Assembly (NCBI GenBank): GCA_002296965.1
Contig: DBIW01000011.1
Location: 1-21,564, forward strand
Source: Treponema sp. UBA792
GTDB lineage: Bacteria > Spirochaetota > Spirochaetia > Treponematales > Treponemataceae
Direction of reading: 5' to 3'
Length of the DNA stretch: 21,564 bases
Both the position numbers and the translations under genes were made by a program. Below, piece after piece: positions 15,210 through 21,564 of the stretch. Below the pieces are notes generated by a model. It made no database searches. It was not told where the DNA came from and worked only from the letters and a program-made list of their open reading frames with translations. Every line of letters starts with the position of its first letter. Positions within the stretch are counted from its first letter, which is position 1.

Positions 15210-16592
15210 TCAGAGCGTCTCCGGATTCTTCCTGGCACGGATCCGCGCGGCGGCCGCATGTCCGGAAAGCCCCTCCGCGGACCCAAGGAATTCTGCCGCC
15301 GCCGCGCTCTTGAGCGCGCCGGCAGAACCAGGCACAACCCGGAGCGTCGTAACGGTTTTCAGGAACATCCTGACGCTCAGTCCTCCCGTGAACCGCGCCG
15401 AGCCGGAAGTCGGAAGCGTATGGTTCAGACCCGCGGCATAATCCCCGAAAACCTCGGCAGAGGCGTACCCTATAAAAAGCGAGCCGAAATTGTGCACGGA
15501 AGATGCAATCCGCTCACGTGCGGGTGTGTCATCCATCGCAAGCTCCAGATGCTCAGGAGCCTTCCTGTCGGCGATTCCGACGGCCTGCTCAATGCTGTCC
15601 ACAAGTATTATGCGCCCGCAGCTGTCGATGCTCTGTCTCGCGGTGGATTTTGTGGTTAGCATCTCAAGCTGCCGTTCAATCTCGGCAGCGACTTTCTGCG
15701 CAAGAGCCGCGTCATCTGTGACAAGAACAGGCTGAGCGACAACATCGTGCTCGGCCTGCGCAAGAAGATCAGCGGCGACCCAGGCAGGATCCGCGGAGCT
15801 GTCCGCTATTATCATAACTTCAGTAGGACCGGCAATCATGTCGATTCCCACAGTTCCGTAGACCTCTTTTTTAGCCGCCGCAACAAATTTGTTTCCAGGT
15901 CCGGCTATAACGTCAACCTTCGGAACAGATTCCGTTCCAAAAGCCATTGCGCCGATTGCCTGGGCACCGCCGCAGGCATAGAGTCTTGAAGCTCCGCAGA
16001 TATATGCGGCGGCCATTATCCCCTCATCCGCATAAGGTTTTCCGCCGACAAAAGCCTTTCCGGGAATTCCGAGCCCCGCATTCTCGGCGGCCGCAAGATC
16101 ATCCGGATGGACACGGGGAGGAGTGCAGACAATCACCTCACGGACACCCGCGGCGACAGCCGGAGTCACAGTCATTATCACCGTCGAGACAAGAGGAAAA
16201 CGGCCCGCAGGAACATAGGCTCCGGCCACATCAACAGGAACAGTGCGCTGCCCGGTGAACATTCCCGGCTCAAGCTCGACCTCAAAATCGGAGAACGAAT
16301 TTCTCTGGTACCGGGCAAAAGCCAGGGCCAGCTTGTGGGAATATACGATAGAATTGTACACATCCGGATTTGTCAGCCTGAGTTTTTCCGCCGCGGCCGC
16401 AAGCTCCTCCCTGGGAACCTCGAACTCAGCGGGAACCGAAACATCGAATTTCTGTCCGTAAAGACGGAGAGCGGCGTCCCCGCGTTTTTTCACCTCATCA
16501 AGTATCGAAGTGACAACCTCATTCGAGTCTCCAAAGGAACGTCCCTCAAAAAAACCGTCCTCCACCTCACTGTATTTCTGGATTCTTATCAT
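15210..16592 (-). CDS. hisD: Histidinol dehydrogenase
   Basis: A 460-residue zinc enzyme catalysing the last two oxidations of histidine synthesis (histidinol to histidine, NAD dependent). Visible motifs: IAGPTEVMIIAD, the zinc-ligand Gln and His in LAQAEHD, the catalytic Glu-His pair in APEHLEL, the zinc Asp region in FGDYAAGLNHTLPT, and the C-terminal zinc His in EGLSGH. It is about 30 residues longer than the usual 430. Its ATG lies two bases after the hisA-hisI-hisE stop, with AAGGA about ten bases upstream inside that gene. The order HisI-HisE-HisD mirrors the domain order of the yeast HIS4 protein, though here the dehydrogenase is separate. Confidence 0.96.
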   Translation of the reverse strand: MIRIQKYSEVEDGFFEGRSFGDSNEVVTSILDEVKKRGDAALRLYGQKFDVSVPAEFEVPREELAAAAEKLRLTNPDVYNSIVYSHKLALAFARYQRNSFSDFEVELEPGMFTGQRTVPVDVAGAYVPAGRFPLVSTVIMTVTPAVAAGVREVIVCTPPRVHPDDLAAAENAGLGIPGKAFVGGKPYADEGIMAAAYICGASRLYACGGAQAIGAMAFGTESVPKVDVIAGPGNKFVAAAKKEVYGTVGIDMIAGPTEVMIIADSSADPAWVAADLLAQAEHDVVAQPVLVTDDAALAQKVAAEIERQLEMLTTKSTARQSIDSCGRIILVDSIEQAVGIADRKAPEHLELAMDDTPARERIASSVHNFGSLFIGYASAEVFGDYAAGLNHTLPTSGSARFTGGLSVRMFLKTVTTLRVVPGSAGALKSAAAAEFLGSAEGLSGHAAAARIRARKNPETL

Positions 16593-16594
16593 CT

Positions 16595-17893
16595 TTATTT
16601 TTCCTTGTGGCGTCTGTCCAGCTCATCATAAACATCCTTCCAGGTGACACCCTCTTTATATAGAAGAACATTAACAAAATAAATCAGGTCGGCGGCTTCC
16701 CAGATGACCTCGTCACGGCCGTCGGCCTCGCACAGCTCCTCCGCCTCCTCCTCCACTTTCTCACGCACACGTTTCGCGTCAAGCGTCGCGGTATAGGATC
16801 CAGGTCTGGGATTCGCGAATCTGTCGGCAATCACATTGTAAAGACGGCCCATTGTCGAAGGCTCATCCGGCGATGTCGAATAACATGACCATGCGCCGGT
16901 ATGACAGGCCGGTCCTCTCGGAATCACAGTGGCAAGAACCGAATCACGGTCGCAGTCGGCACGCAGCCTCACGACATCAAGAAAATTTCCGCTTGTCTCG
17001 CCCTTTGTCCAAAGACAGCCGCGGGTTCTGCTGAAAAACGTCAGCCTCATCGTGTCGAAAGTCTTCTCCAAAGCCGCCCTGTCCGAAAATCCCTGCATCA
17101 GCACCTGGCCGTTCACGCCCTGGGCAATCACAGGAACAAGTCCGTCGGTTTTGTCCCAGTCCAGACATCCAACAAAAGCATCCCTGAGAGAAACAGCCCC
17201 CGTATAAAGCGCCATTCCGAGCTGCACGTCACAATGAATTCTCTCAAGCCGAACAATCTCCTCAACGGAGGAGACTCCGCCAGCCACGACGACACGGCAG
17301 CTGACAGCCTCACGGAGACTGCGGACATAATCCATGTCCGTTCCGCCCATGCAGCCCTCTTTCTCCACGCAGGTGAACAGAAGCTCGCCGCAGAATTTCT
17401 CCGCCTGGCGCGCCCCCTCGACAAGCGGAACATCCACCGTCTCGGTCCATCCCTTCACCGCAATCTTTCCGCCGATTGAATCGACCGATATTATTATCCT
17501 GTTCTTTCCGACAGCGCTTACAAGCTCACCGAGAAAATCCTCGTCAAGAACCGAACCGTCCGGAGAAGGAGTCTTTTTCCAGGCGGCCGAACCGATTATA
17601 ACCTTCTCCGCACCAAGAGCAATCAGCTCACGCGCCCGGCGTACAGAACGGATTCCTCCGCCTGTACGGACATTCCCCATGCGCAGCAGCGATTTGAGCA
17701 GCGGCGTGTTCACCGTATTTCCCTTCGCATCGACATTGCCCAGAGCGGCGTCAAGATCAACAACAGCAACCTCGCCGTACACGCTGAACTGTGCGATCAG
17801 GCTTTCCGCATCGTCGCGCTGAAGCACAAGTTCCTTTCCGTTTTTCAGCTGGACGACATGTCCGTCTTTCAAATCAATAGAAGATATAACCAT
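16595..17893 (-). CDS. Three-domain HisA-HisI-HisE fusion
   Basis: A 432-residue protein joining three histidine-pathway domains. Residues 1-230 form a HisA-type barrel: catalytic Asp in SIDLKDG, the GGGIRSV phosphate loop, the second Asp in SVDSIGG followed by AVKGWTET, and VVAGGVSS. The AVKGW element points to HisA rather than HisF. Residues 235-340 are HisI (PR-AMP cyclohydrolase), with WTKGETSGN, ADCDRDS and CHTGAWSC supplying the metal Cys. Residues 345-432 are HisE (PR-ATP pyrophosphohydrolase), with KVEEEAEEL and WEAADLIYF. The three steps are consecutive: HisE, HisI, HisA. In the HisA loop, TCVEKEG replaces the usual T-D-x-x-x-D-G. The start is the ATG at 17893, because the -10 box at 17906-17901 excludes the in-frame ATG at 17929; no Shine-Dalgarno is visible. 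It is the first gene of the operon. Confidence 0.9.
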   Translation of the reverse strand: MVISSIDLKDGHVVQLKNGKELVLQRDDAESLIAQFSVYGEVAVVDLDAALGNVDAKGNTVNTPLLKSLLRMGNVRTGGGIRSVRRARELIALGAEKVIIGSAAWKKTPSPDGSVLDEDFLGELVSAVGKNRIIISVDSIGGKIAVKGWTETVDVPLVEGARQAEKFCGELLFTCVEKEGCMGGTDMDYVRSLREAVSCRVVVAGGVSSVEEIVRLERIHCDVQLGMALYTGAVSLRDAFVGCLDWDKTDGLVPVIAQGVNGQVLMQGFSDRAALEKTFDTMRLTFFSRTRGCLWTKGETSGNFLDVVRLRADCDRDSVLATVIPRGPACHTGAWSCYSTSPDEPSTMGRLYNVIADRFANPRPGSYTATLDAKRVREKVEEEAEELCEADGRDEVIWEAADLIYFVNVLLYKEGVTWKDVYDELDRRHKEK

Positions 17894-17900
17894 AAAGCCG

Positions 17901-17929
17901 ATAATATCAGAAAAAAGTGATAAATACAA
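17901..17929 (-). promoter_or_regulatory. Promoter of the his-to-rluA operon
   Basis: Minus strand: TTGTAT (17929-17924), a 17-base spacer and TATTAT (17906-17901). Seven bases separate the -10 from the ATG at 17893, so the predicted transcript start is at or one base before the start codon, giving a leaderless message. The -35 is weak (TTG matches only) and overlaps a direct repeat shared with the divergent promoter. Confidence 0.6.
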
Positions 17930-17947
17930 TTGAAGACCGCAATTGAA
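17927..17947. repeat. Direct repeat CAATTGAA in the divergent his/argF promoter region
   Basis: CAATTGAA occurs at 17927-17934 and again at 17940-17947, with starts 13 bases apart. The first copy overlaps the -35 of the his operon (17924-17929) and the second overlaps the -35 of the ornithine carbamoyltransferase gene (17943-17948). It could be a two-site operator or chance; it is not a typical ARG box. Confidence 0.5.
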
Positions 17948-17971
17948 AATCCGGCCGTCCTATGATAAAAT
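17943..17971 (+). promoter_or_regulatory. Promoter of the ornithine carbamoyltransferase gene
   Basis: Plus strand: TTGAAA (17943-17948), a 17-base spacer and TAAAAT (17966-17971), preceded by TGA, so it has an extended -10 (TGnTAAAAT). The predicted start is near 17978. The leader of about 27 bases carries GGGGG (17994-17998) six bases before the ATG at 18005. Confidence 0.8.
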
Positions 17972-18004
17972 GGCGCTTTCATATCGCACGACAGGGGGAC
18001 TTTT

Positions 18005-19003
18005 ATGGAGACAAGTCTGAAAGGGAAAAATTTTCTGACGCTCAGGGATTTTTCACCCGCCGAAATAACATATCTGCTTGACCTTGCGGCCAGCCTGAAG
18101 GAAAAGAAGCGCAAGGGGATTCCTGTAGACATACACCGCGGAAAGAACATCGCCCTGATATTTGAGAAGACAAGCACCCGCACAAGATGCGCGTTTGAGG
18201 TCGCGGCGCACGATCTCGGAATAAGCACGACATATCTTGCAGAAGGCTCACAGATGGGCAAAAAGGAGAGCATCGCCGACACTGCCCGCGTTCTTGGCAG
18301 GATGTTCGACGGAATCGAATACCGCGGATTCGGCCAGGAGATTGTAGAGGAGCTTGCCCGATACGCCGGTGTTCCGGTCTGGAACGGACTGACAAACGAA
18401 TATCATCCGACCCAGATGCTGGCCGACATGCTTACGATACGCGAGCGCTTCGGAACGCTCAAAGGCCTGAAGCTCGTATATTTCGGCGACGCGAGATACA
18501 ACATCGGAAATTCCCTCTGCATCGTATGCTCAAAGCTGGGACTGAACCTGACAATCTGCGGTCCGGAAAAATACTGGCCGTCCGACAGGCTTACCGCCGG
18601 ATGTACGGAATGGAGCGGAAAAAGCGGAGGCTCCGTAAAGATGACTGAGAACATAGACGAGGCCGCAGCCGGAGCCGACATAATTTATACCGATGTATGG
18701 GTCTCGATGGGCGAGCCGGATGAGATATGGGCGGAACGCATACACGATCTTCTGCCGTACCAGGTGAATTCAGGCGTGATGGCAAAGGCGAAGCCGGAAG
18801 CCGTGTTCATGCATGACCTGCCGTCATTCCACAACCTCAAGACAAAAATCGGAAAGGAAATAGGCGAAAAATTCGGAATCTCCGAAATGGAGGTGACAGA
18901 CGAGGTGTTCGAGTCCGAGCGCTCACTTGTATTCGATGAGGCCGAGAACAGGATGCACACCATAAAGGCCGTCATCGCGGCCACCTTGGGAAACAACTTC
19001 TAG
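18005..19003 (+). CDS. argF: Ornithine carbamoyltransferase with altered ornithine-site motif
   Basis: A 332-residue enzyme that transfers carbamoyl from carbamoyl phosphate to ornithine, giving citrulline (or the reverse in arginine breakdown). Visible: STRTR (57-61, carbamoyl phosphate), HPTQ (134-137) and DVWVSMG (230-236, the SMG ornithine loop). The normally conserved HCLPA motif reads HDLPS here (270-274): the ornithine-contacting Cys is Asp 271. The segments LIFEKTSTRTRCAFEVAA and GFGQEIVEELARYAGVPVWNGLT look like the long OTC group that includes catabolic ArcB, so anabolic versus catabolic role is open and the symbol is tentative. Strong GGGGG Shine-Dalgarno and own promoter. No other arc or arg gene is in the window. 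Confidence 0.9.
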   Translation: METSLKGKNFLTLRDFSPAEITYLLDLAASLKEKKRKGIPVDIHRGKNIALIFEKTSTRTRCAFEVAAHDLGISTTYLAEGSQMGKKESIADTARVLGRMFDGIEYRGFGQEIVEELARYAGVPVWNGLTNEYHPTQMLADMLTIRERFGTLKGLKLVYFGDARYNIGNSLCIVCSKLGLNLTICGPEKYWPSDRLTAGCTEWSGKSGGSVKMTENIDEAAAGADIIYTDVWVSMGEPDEIWAERIHDLLPYQVNSGVMAKAKPEAVFMHDLPSFHNLKTKIGKEIGEKFGISEMEVTDEVFESERSLVFDEAENRMHTIKAVIAATLGNNF

Positions 19004-19009
19004 CCAGAA

Positions 19010-19051
19010 AATTCTCACGGCCGGGACGGATGCCGCCCGATCATGAGAATT
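19010..19051. repeat. Inverted repeat between the convergent argF-like and lipoprotein genes
   Basis: AATTCTCA (19010-19017) pairs with TGAGAATT (19044-19051), enclosing a GC-rich region that can pair further (CGGG/CCCG). There is no strong T-tract on the plus strand. On the minus strand the stem is followed by TTTCT, so it may act as a weak bidirectional terminator for both convergent genes. Confidence 0.55.
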
Positions 19052-19059
19052 CATCTCCA

Positions 19060-19680
19060 TCAGAAAGAATACTTCAGTTCAGTTTCATCACCTTCATAAT
19101 CATTGAAAAGCGGCTGCACGGTAATTCTACCGTCTGCCAATAGCGGACATATATATTCACAGGAAGTTGCAGTTCCTGAATAAATGGCAGTCGAAGAATA
19201 ATAGGTCTTAAATGTTTTTTCATAAACTCTGACTTTATATGAAACCGCGCCCTCTACCGGAGTCCAGGCAACCTTCATATATTTTGAGCCGTTTTTTTTC
19301 ACCTGAATATCTTCAGGAACACCGTCAAAAACTTTTACCTCGACCACATCTGAAAATCCGCTTGTTTTTCTATCGAATACGCTTTCCGCCTTGAACTGAT
19401 ACACAGTTCCCAATTGGATTTCCATTTTCATGATTTCACCATATTCTACACTTTCTGCCAATTTGAAATTATTATCATTGGCAGTGGCACAATAAATATT
19501 GTATGAGGCACGTATATTTTTTTGAGAGCATTCAAGACAAACTTCATAGTTGGCACCACTTCTTTTTACACTGTATGAAATTTCAGGAACAAAAAGACCT
19601 GTTTCAATCCTGTCATTCCAAAAATTGCTGCATGAAGAAAACACAAACAAAATACTTAAAATCAAATATAATTTTTTCAT
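19060..19680 (-). CDS. Putative lipoprotein with fibronectin III-like repeats
   Basis: A 206-residue exported protein. The N-terminus MKKLYLILSILFVFSSC is a signal peptide with a spirochaete-type lipobox, lipidated at Cys 17. The rest looks all-beta: two units with FN3-like features (about 33-112 and 113-206), the second with VKKNGSKYMKVAWTPVEGAVSYKVRVYEK, the usual W-x-P-x-x-G-A-x-x-Y-x-V pattern. Its Shine-Dalgarno (AGGA, 19690-19687) overlaps the stop codon of the caspase gene, so translation is coupled. This suggests that the two proteins act together, perhaps at the outer membrane; whether it binds, anchors or restrains the caspase is unknown. The gene is visibly AT-rich compared with the rest of the window. 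No specific family is recognised. Confidence 0.8.
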   Translation of the reverse strand: MKKLYLILSILFVFSSCSNFWNDRIETGLFVPEISYSVKRSGANYEVCLECSQKNIRASYNIYCATANDNNFKLAESVEYGEIMKMEIQLGTVYQFKAESVFDRKTSGFSDVVEVKVFDGVPEDIQVKKNGSKYMKVAWTPVEGAVSYKVRVYEKTFKTYYSSTAIYSGTATSCEYICPLLADGRITVQPLFNDYEGDETELKYSF

Positions 19681-19688
19681 ATTATTTC

Positions 19689-21518
19689 CTACCTGCCCGT
19701 ATATCCAAGACCAACAAAAAACCTGTCCATGAATCCCACGTCAAAATAAAAATCCAAAGAATATTCAGCTGTGAATGTAAAACCGTTCCAACCTACAAGA
19801 TCCGCTCCAATGCCAGCTCGTATAATTTGAGCGTTGTCAGTTTCCCACATAACTCCATACCCATATCCGCCAAGAACATATAAATTCACCAAATCCGAAA
19901 TCGTGTAGTTTGCTCCTAAAAAGCCGACAAATGAACTTGACTTTGGAATAAGGCTTGCCCATTCGAATGAAGCACCTATAAAAAAATTCGGAAGAGGCCC
20001 CCAGTACGCCATACAAGGCCATGCACCTATAAAAAATCCGTTATCTGGAAAGAACTCTGCATTTCGGCAATAACGGAAATCCATAAGTCCAATTGAAAAA
20101 CCGGTTCTTTTTATCTGATCGTCAAGAAAATCCTGAAAGTCTTCCCTCTTTCTAGCCGCTTGAGACTCTTTTTTTCTCCTTTCAATTCTATCTATATCTT
20201 TCTGAATGTCTTTATATCCTGCTTCCTTTGATTTATTGTACCATTTCTCAGCAGCGGAAAAATCGTTATTATCCTCATAGCATATACCTGCGTTTCTCAT
20301 CGCCGTTACGTTGCCGTTTTCCGCAGATTTCAAATACCAGGACAACGCAAGTTCTTCGTTTTTCTCAACGCCATAACCATTATCATAGCAATATCCTAAA
20401 TTATTTTGAGCATCTGCATATCCGGCTTCCGCGGCAAGCCTGTAGTAATAAACCGCGCGCTCATAATTTTGAACAGCATTGTTTTTTCCATAAAAATAGT
20501 TTTTTCCTTTATTATAACAACTTTCTTTTTCTGCATCGGAAAGATAATTAAACTCAACCTTTTCCGTATCGGATTCTTTTACAAGGATTTCCCTTTCTTC
20601 TGTTTTTTTGTCATCATATATCACTTTTACCTTATGCCGTCCGGCAGGAACATTAAGAACAGACGAACCGAATTCACCAATATCATTTTTATGCTCATCA
20701 TCAATGTAAACGGCGCATGGAGTTATAACTGAAACTGAGATAAATCCCAGAAATGAGTAATTCTCAGAAGAATTTTCAGTTTCAGGTTTTCCAGCCAGAT
20801 AAATGGGAGCAAGTAACTGTCCATACTCACCGGGCAACTGCTTTTCCTGTGTCTGCAAAAAGACATCATTACGGACTTTCATAAGAACTCTTGTCAGGCT
20901 CGCGCCTTTTTCTGTAATCCTTTTTGTGAGCGCGGGAGTGTAAACACCGTCAAGGGCTGTTTCTCCAGCTTCGGCGGAATAAACGATAATCGAATTCTTG
21001 GGTTTGCGGCTTACGGCTGCAAGTCCTCGGGTGTCTCCGCCACGATGTTTGCCGTTCGGAAACGGATCATTTCGGCACGAGTCCAAAACAACCACATTGG
21101 ATTCCCCAACCATAAAGTCCATGACTCTATTAAGGTCAACACTGCTATCGGGAATCTGCTCTTCATCATTAATCATTTCATTAACAGGAATAAGGTAATT
21201 TGCTCCCTGAATCTGAACCGCATGACCACCATAATGAAAAAAGGAAATTCCACCTTCTTTTTCTACTTTATTTTTAAATTCACGTAAGCTAGCAAACATT
21301 TCATTTCTGTTTGCATTTTTTACAAATGTTACAGAAAAACCGATACTTTCAAGCGCAGCTTTCAAAGCCTCTCCTTCCGGCACAGGCTGGCTCAAAGATT
21401 TTATCTCGCTGTAATCACCGTTGGCAATGAGCAAAGCGTTTTTGGCTTCTTGAGAGAAAGCGGCTGAAAAAACACCTGCAATAATGAATATGCTAAAAAA
21501 TTTTCTTATTCTTAACAT
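19689..21518 (-). CDS. Exported caspase-like protease with PEGA-like, Sel1 and barrel-like domains
   Basis: A 609-residue multi-domain protein. Residues 1-22 are a signal peptide (hydrophobic core, cleavage after FS). Residues 24-245 are a caspase/metacaspase (C14) domain with catalytic His 99 (HYGGHA) and Cys 148 (DSCRNDP), so it looks active; metacaspases cut after Arg/Lys. Residues 255-325 resemble a PEGA beta-domain (YIDDEHKND...VPAGRHKVKVIYD). Residues about 340-440 are two to three Sel1/TPR repeats (AVYYYRLAAEAGYADAQNNLGYCYDNGYG). A charged linker (440-472) leads to a beta-rich, Gly/aromatic tail (473-609), barrel-like as in outer-membrane proteins. AGGA seven bases before the ATG supports the start. 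It is followed by the coupled lipoprotein gene. The substrate and trigger are unknown. Confidence 0.85.
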   Translation of the reverse strand: MLRIRKFFSIFIIAGVFSAAFSQEAKNALLIANGDYSEIKSLSQPVPEGEALKAALESIGFSVTFVKNANRNEMFASLREFKNKVEKEGGISFFHYGGHAVQIQGANYLIPVNEMINDEEQIPDSSVDLNRVMDFMVGESNVVVLDSCRNDPFPNGKHRGGDTRGLAAVSRKPKNSIIVYSAEAGETALDGVYTPALTKRITEKGASLTRVLMKVRNDVFLQTQEKQLPGEYGQLLAPIYLAGKPETENSSENYSFLGFISVSVITPCAVYIDDEHKNDIGEFGSSVLNVPAGRHKVKVIYDDKKTEEREILVKESDTEKVEFNYLSDAEKESCYNKGKNYFYGKNNAVQNYERAVYYYRLAAEAGYADAQNNLGYCYDNGYGVEKNEELALSWYLKSAENGNVTAMRNAGICYEDNNDFSAAEKWYNKSKEAGYKDIQKDIDRIERRKKESQAARKREDFQDFLDDQIKRTGFSIGLMDFRYCRNAEFFPDNGFFIGAWPCMAYWGPLPNFFIGASFEWASLIPKSSSFVGFLGANYTISDLVNLYVLGGYGYGVMWETDNAQIIRAGIGADLVGWNGFTFTAEYSLDFYFDVGFMDRFFVGLGYTGR

Positions 21519-21564
21519 GATTTTATCCTATTTATTTTATTATTTACCCTTAATTTCGAGTTTT
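21519..21564 (-). other. Upstream region of the caspase gene (window edge)
   Basis: A strongly AT-rich stretch containing the TAGGAT Shine-Dalgarno (21530-21525). Several AT-rich hexamers could act as a -10 box, but the window ends before a -35 can be judged, so no promoter is called. Confidence 0.4.

Noticed and set aside
17894..18004. ArgR-type ARG boxes upstream of the ornithine carbamoyltransferase gene
   Set aside because: The repeated CAATTGAA is a direct repeat, not the imperfect inverted TGAATnnnnATTCA pattern expected for an ARG box.
1..19000. Very frequent GGAATTC / ATTCCG strings, considered as an uptake-type or Chi-like signal
   Set aside because: They fall mostly in coding DNA and are explained by preferred codon pairs (GGA for Gly followed by ATT/ATC, or CGG/GGA before AAT). 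No consistent spacing or strand bias beyond coding direction was seen.

Overview
The window is a gene-dense bacterial chromosome segment. A spirochaete close to Treponema is the best guess. Pointers are a membrane-anchored PASTA protein without a kinase beside def/fmt, an AroD-AroE fusion, a DUF2804-like protein, a spirochaete-style lipoprotein signal, and an exported caspase with a barrel-like tail. No rRNA or other decisive taxonomic marker is present, so this assignment is an inference.

Layout. (1) 36-3902, minus strand: TatD-type hydrolase, long-chain acyl-CoA ligase, flavin-reductase-like protein and GNAT acetyltransferase. The ligase and the flavin-reductase gene have their own near-consensus promoters, whose -35 boxes contain the stop codon of the upstream gene. 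The ligase promoter carries a perfect palindrome between -35 and -10. (2) 3982-4200, plus strand: a 72-residue unknown protein followed by a textbook terminator. (3) 4290-5738, minus: a beta-CASP metallo-beta-lactamase (RNA-processing type), divergent from 5879-8951, plus: a DUF2804-like protein (GTG start) and a 647-residue unknown protein. (4) 8956-17893, minus: eight genes with gaps of 1-26 bases or an overlap, very probably one operon: hisA-hisI-hisE (a single three-domain fusion), hisD, def, fmt, PASTA protein, aroDE fusion, rpiA, RluA-family pseudouridine synthase. (5) 18005-19003, plus: ornithine carbamoyltransferase, divergent from the his operon. (6) 19060-21518, minus: a visibly AT-rich pair, an exported caspase/PEGA-like/Sel1/barrel protein and a lipoprotein translationally coupled to it.

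The long operon joins histidine synthesis, start-methionine formylation and deformylation, shikimate and ribose-5-phosphate metabolism, and RNA modification. Together with the divergent ornithine carbamoyltransferase it looks like a growth and amino-acid supply block. The best candidates for something undescribed are the caspase-lipoprotein module (19060-21518), the HisA-HisI-HisE fusion, the operator-like palindrome at 3132-3148, and promoters whose start points fall on or next to an ATG (leaderless mRNAs). No tRNA, rRNA, CRISPR array, insertion sequence or prophage gene was seen. No intergenic stretch exceeds 300 bases; the longest is 140 bases (5739-5878).
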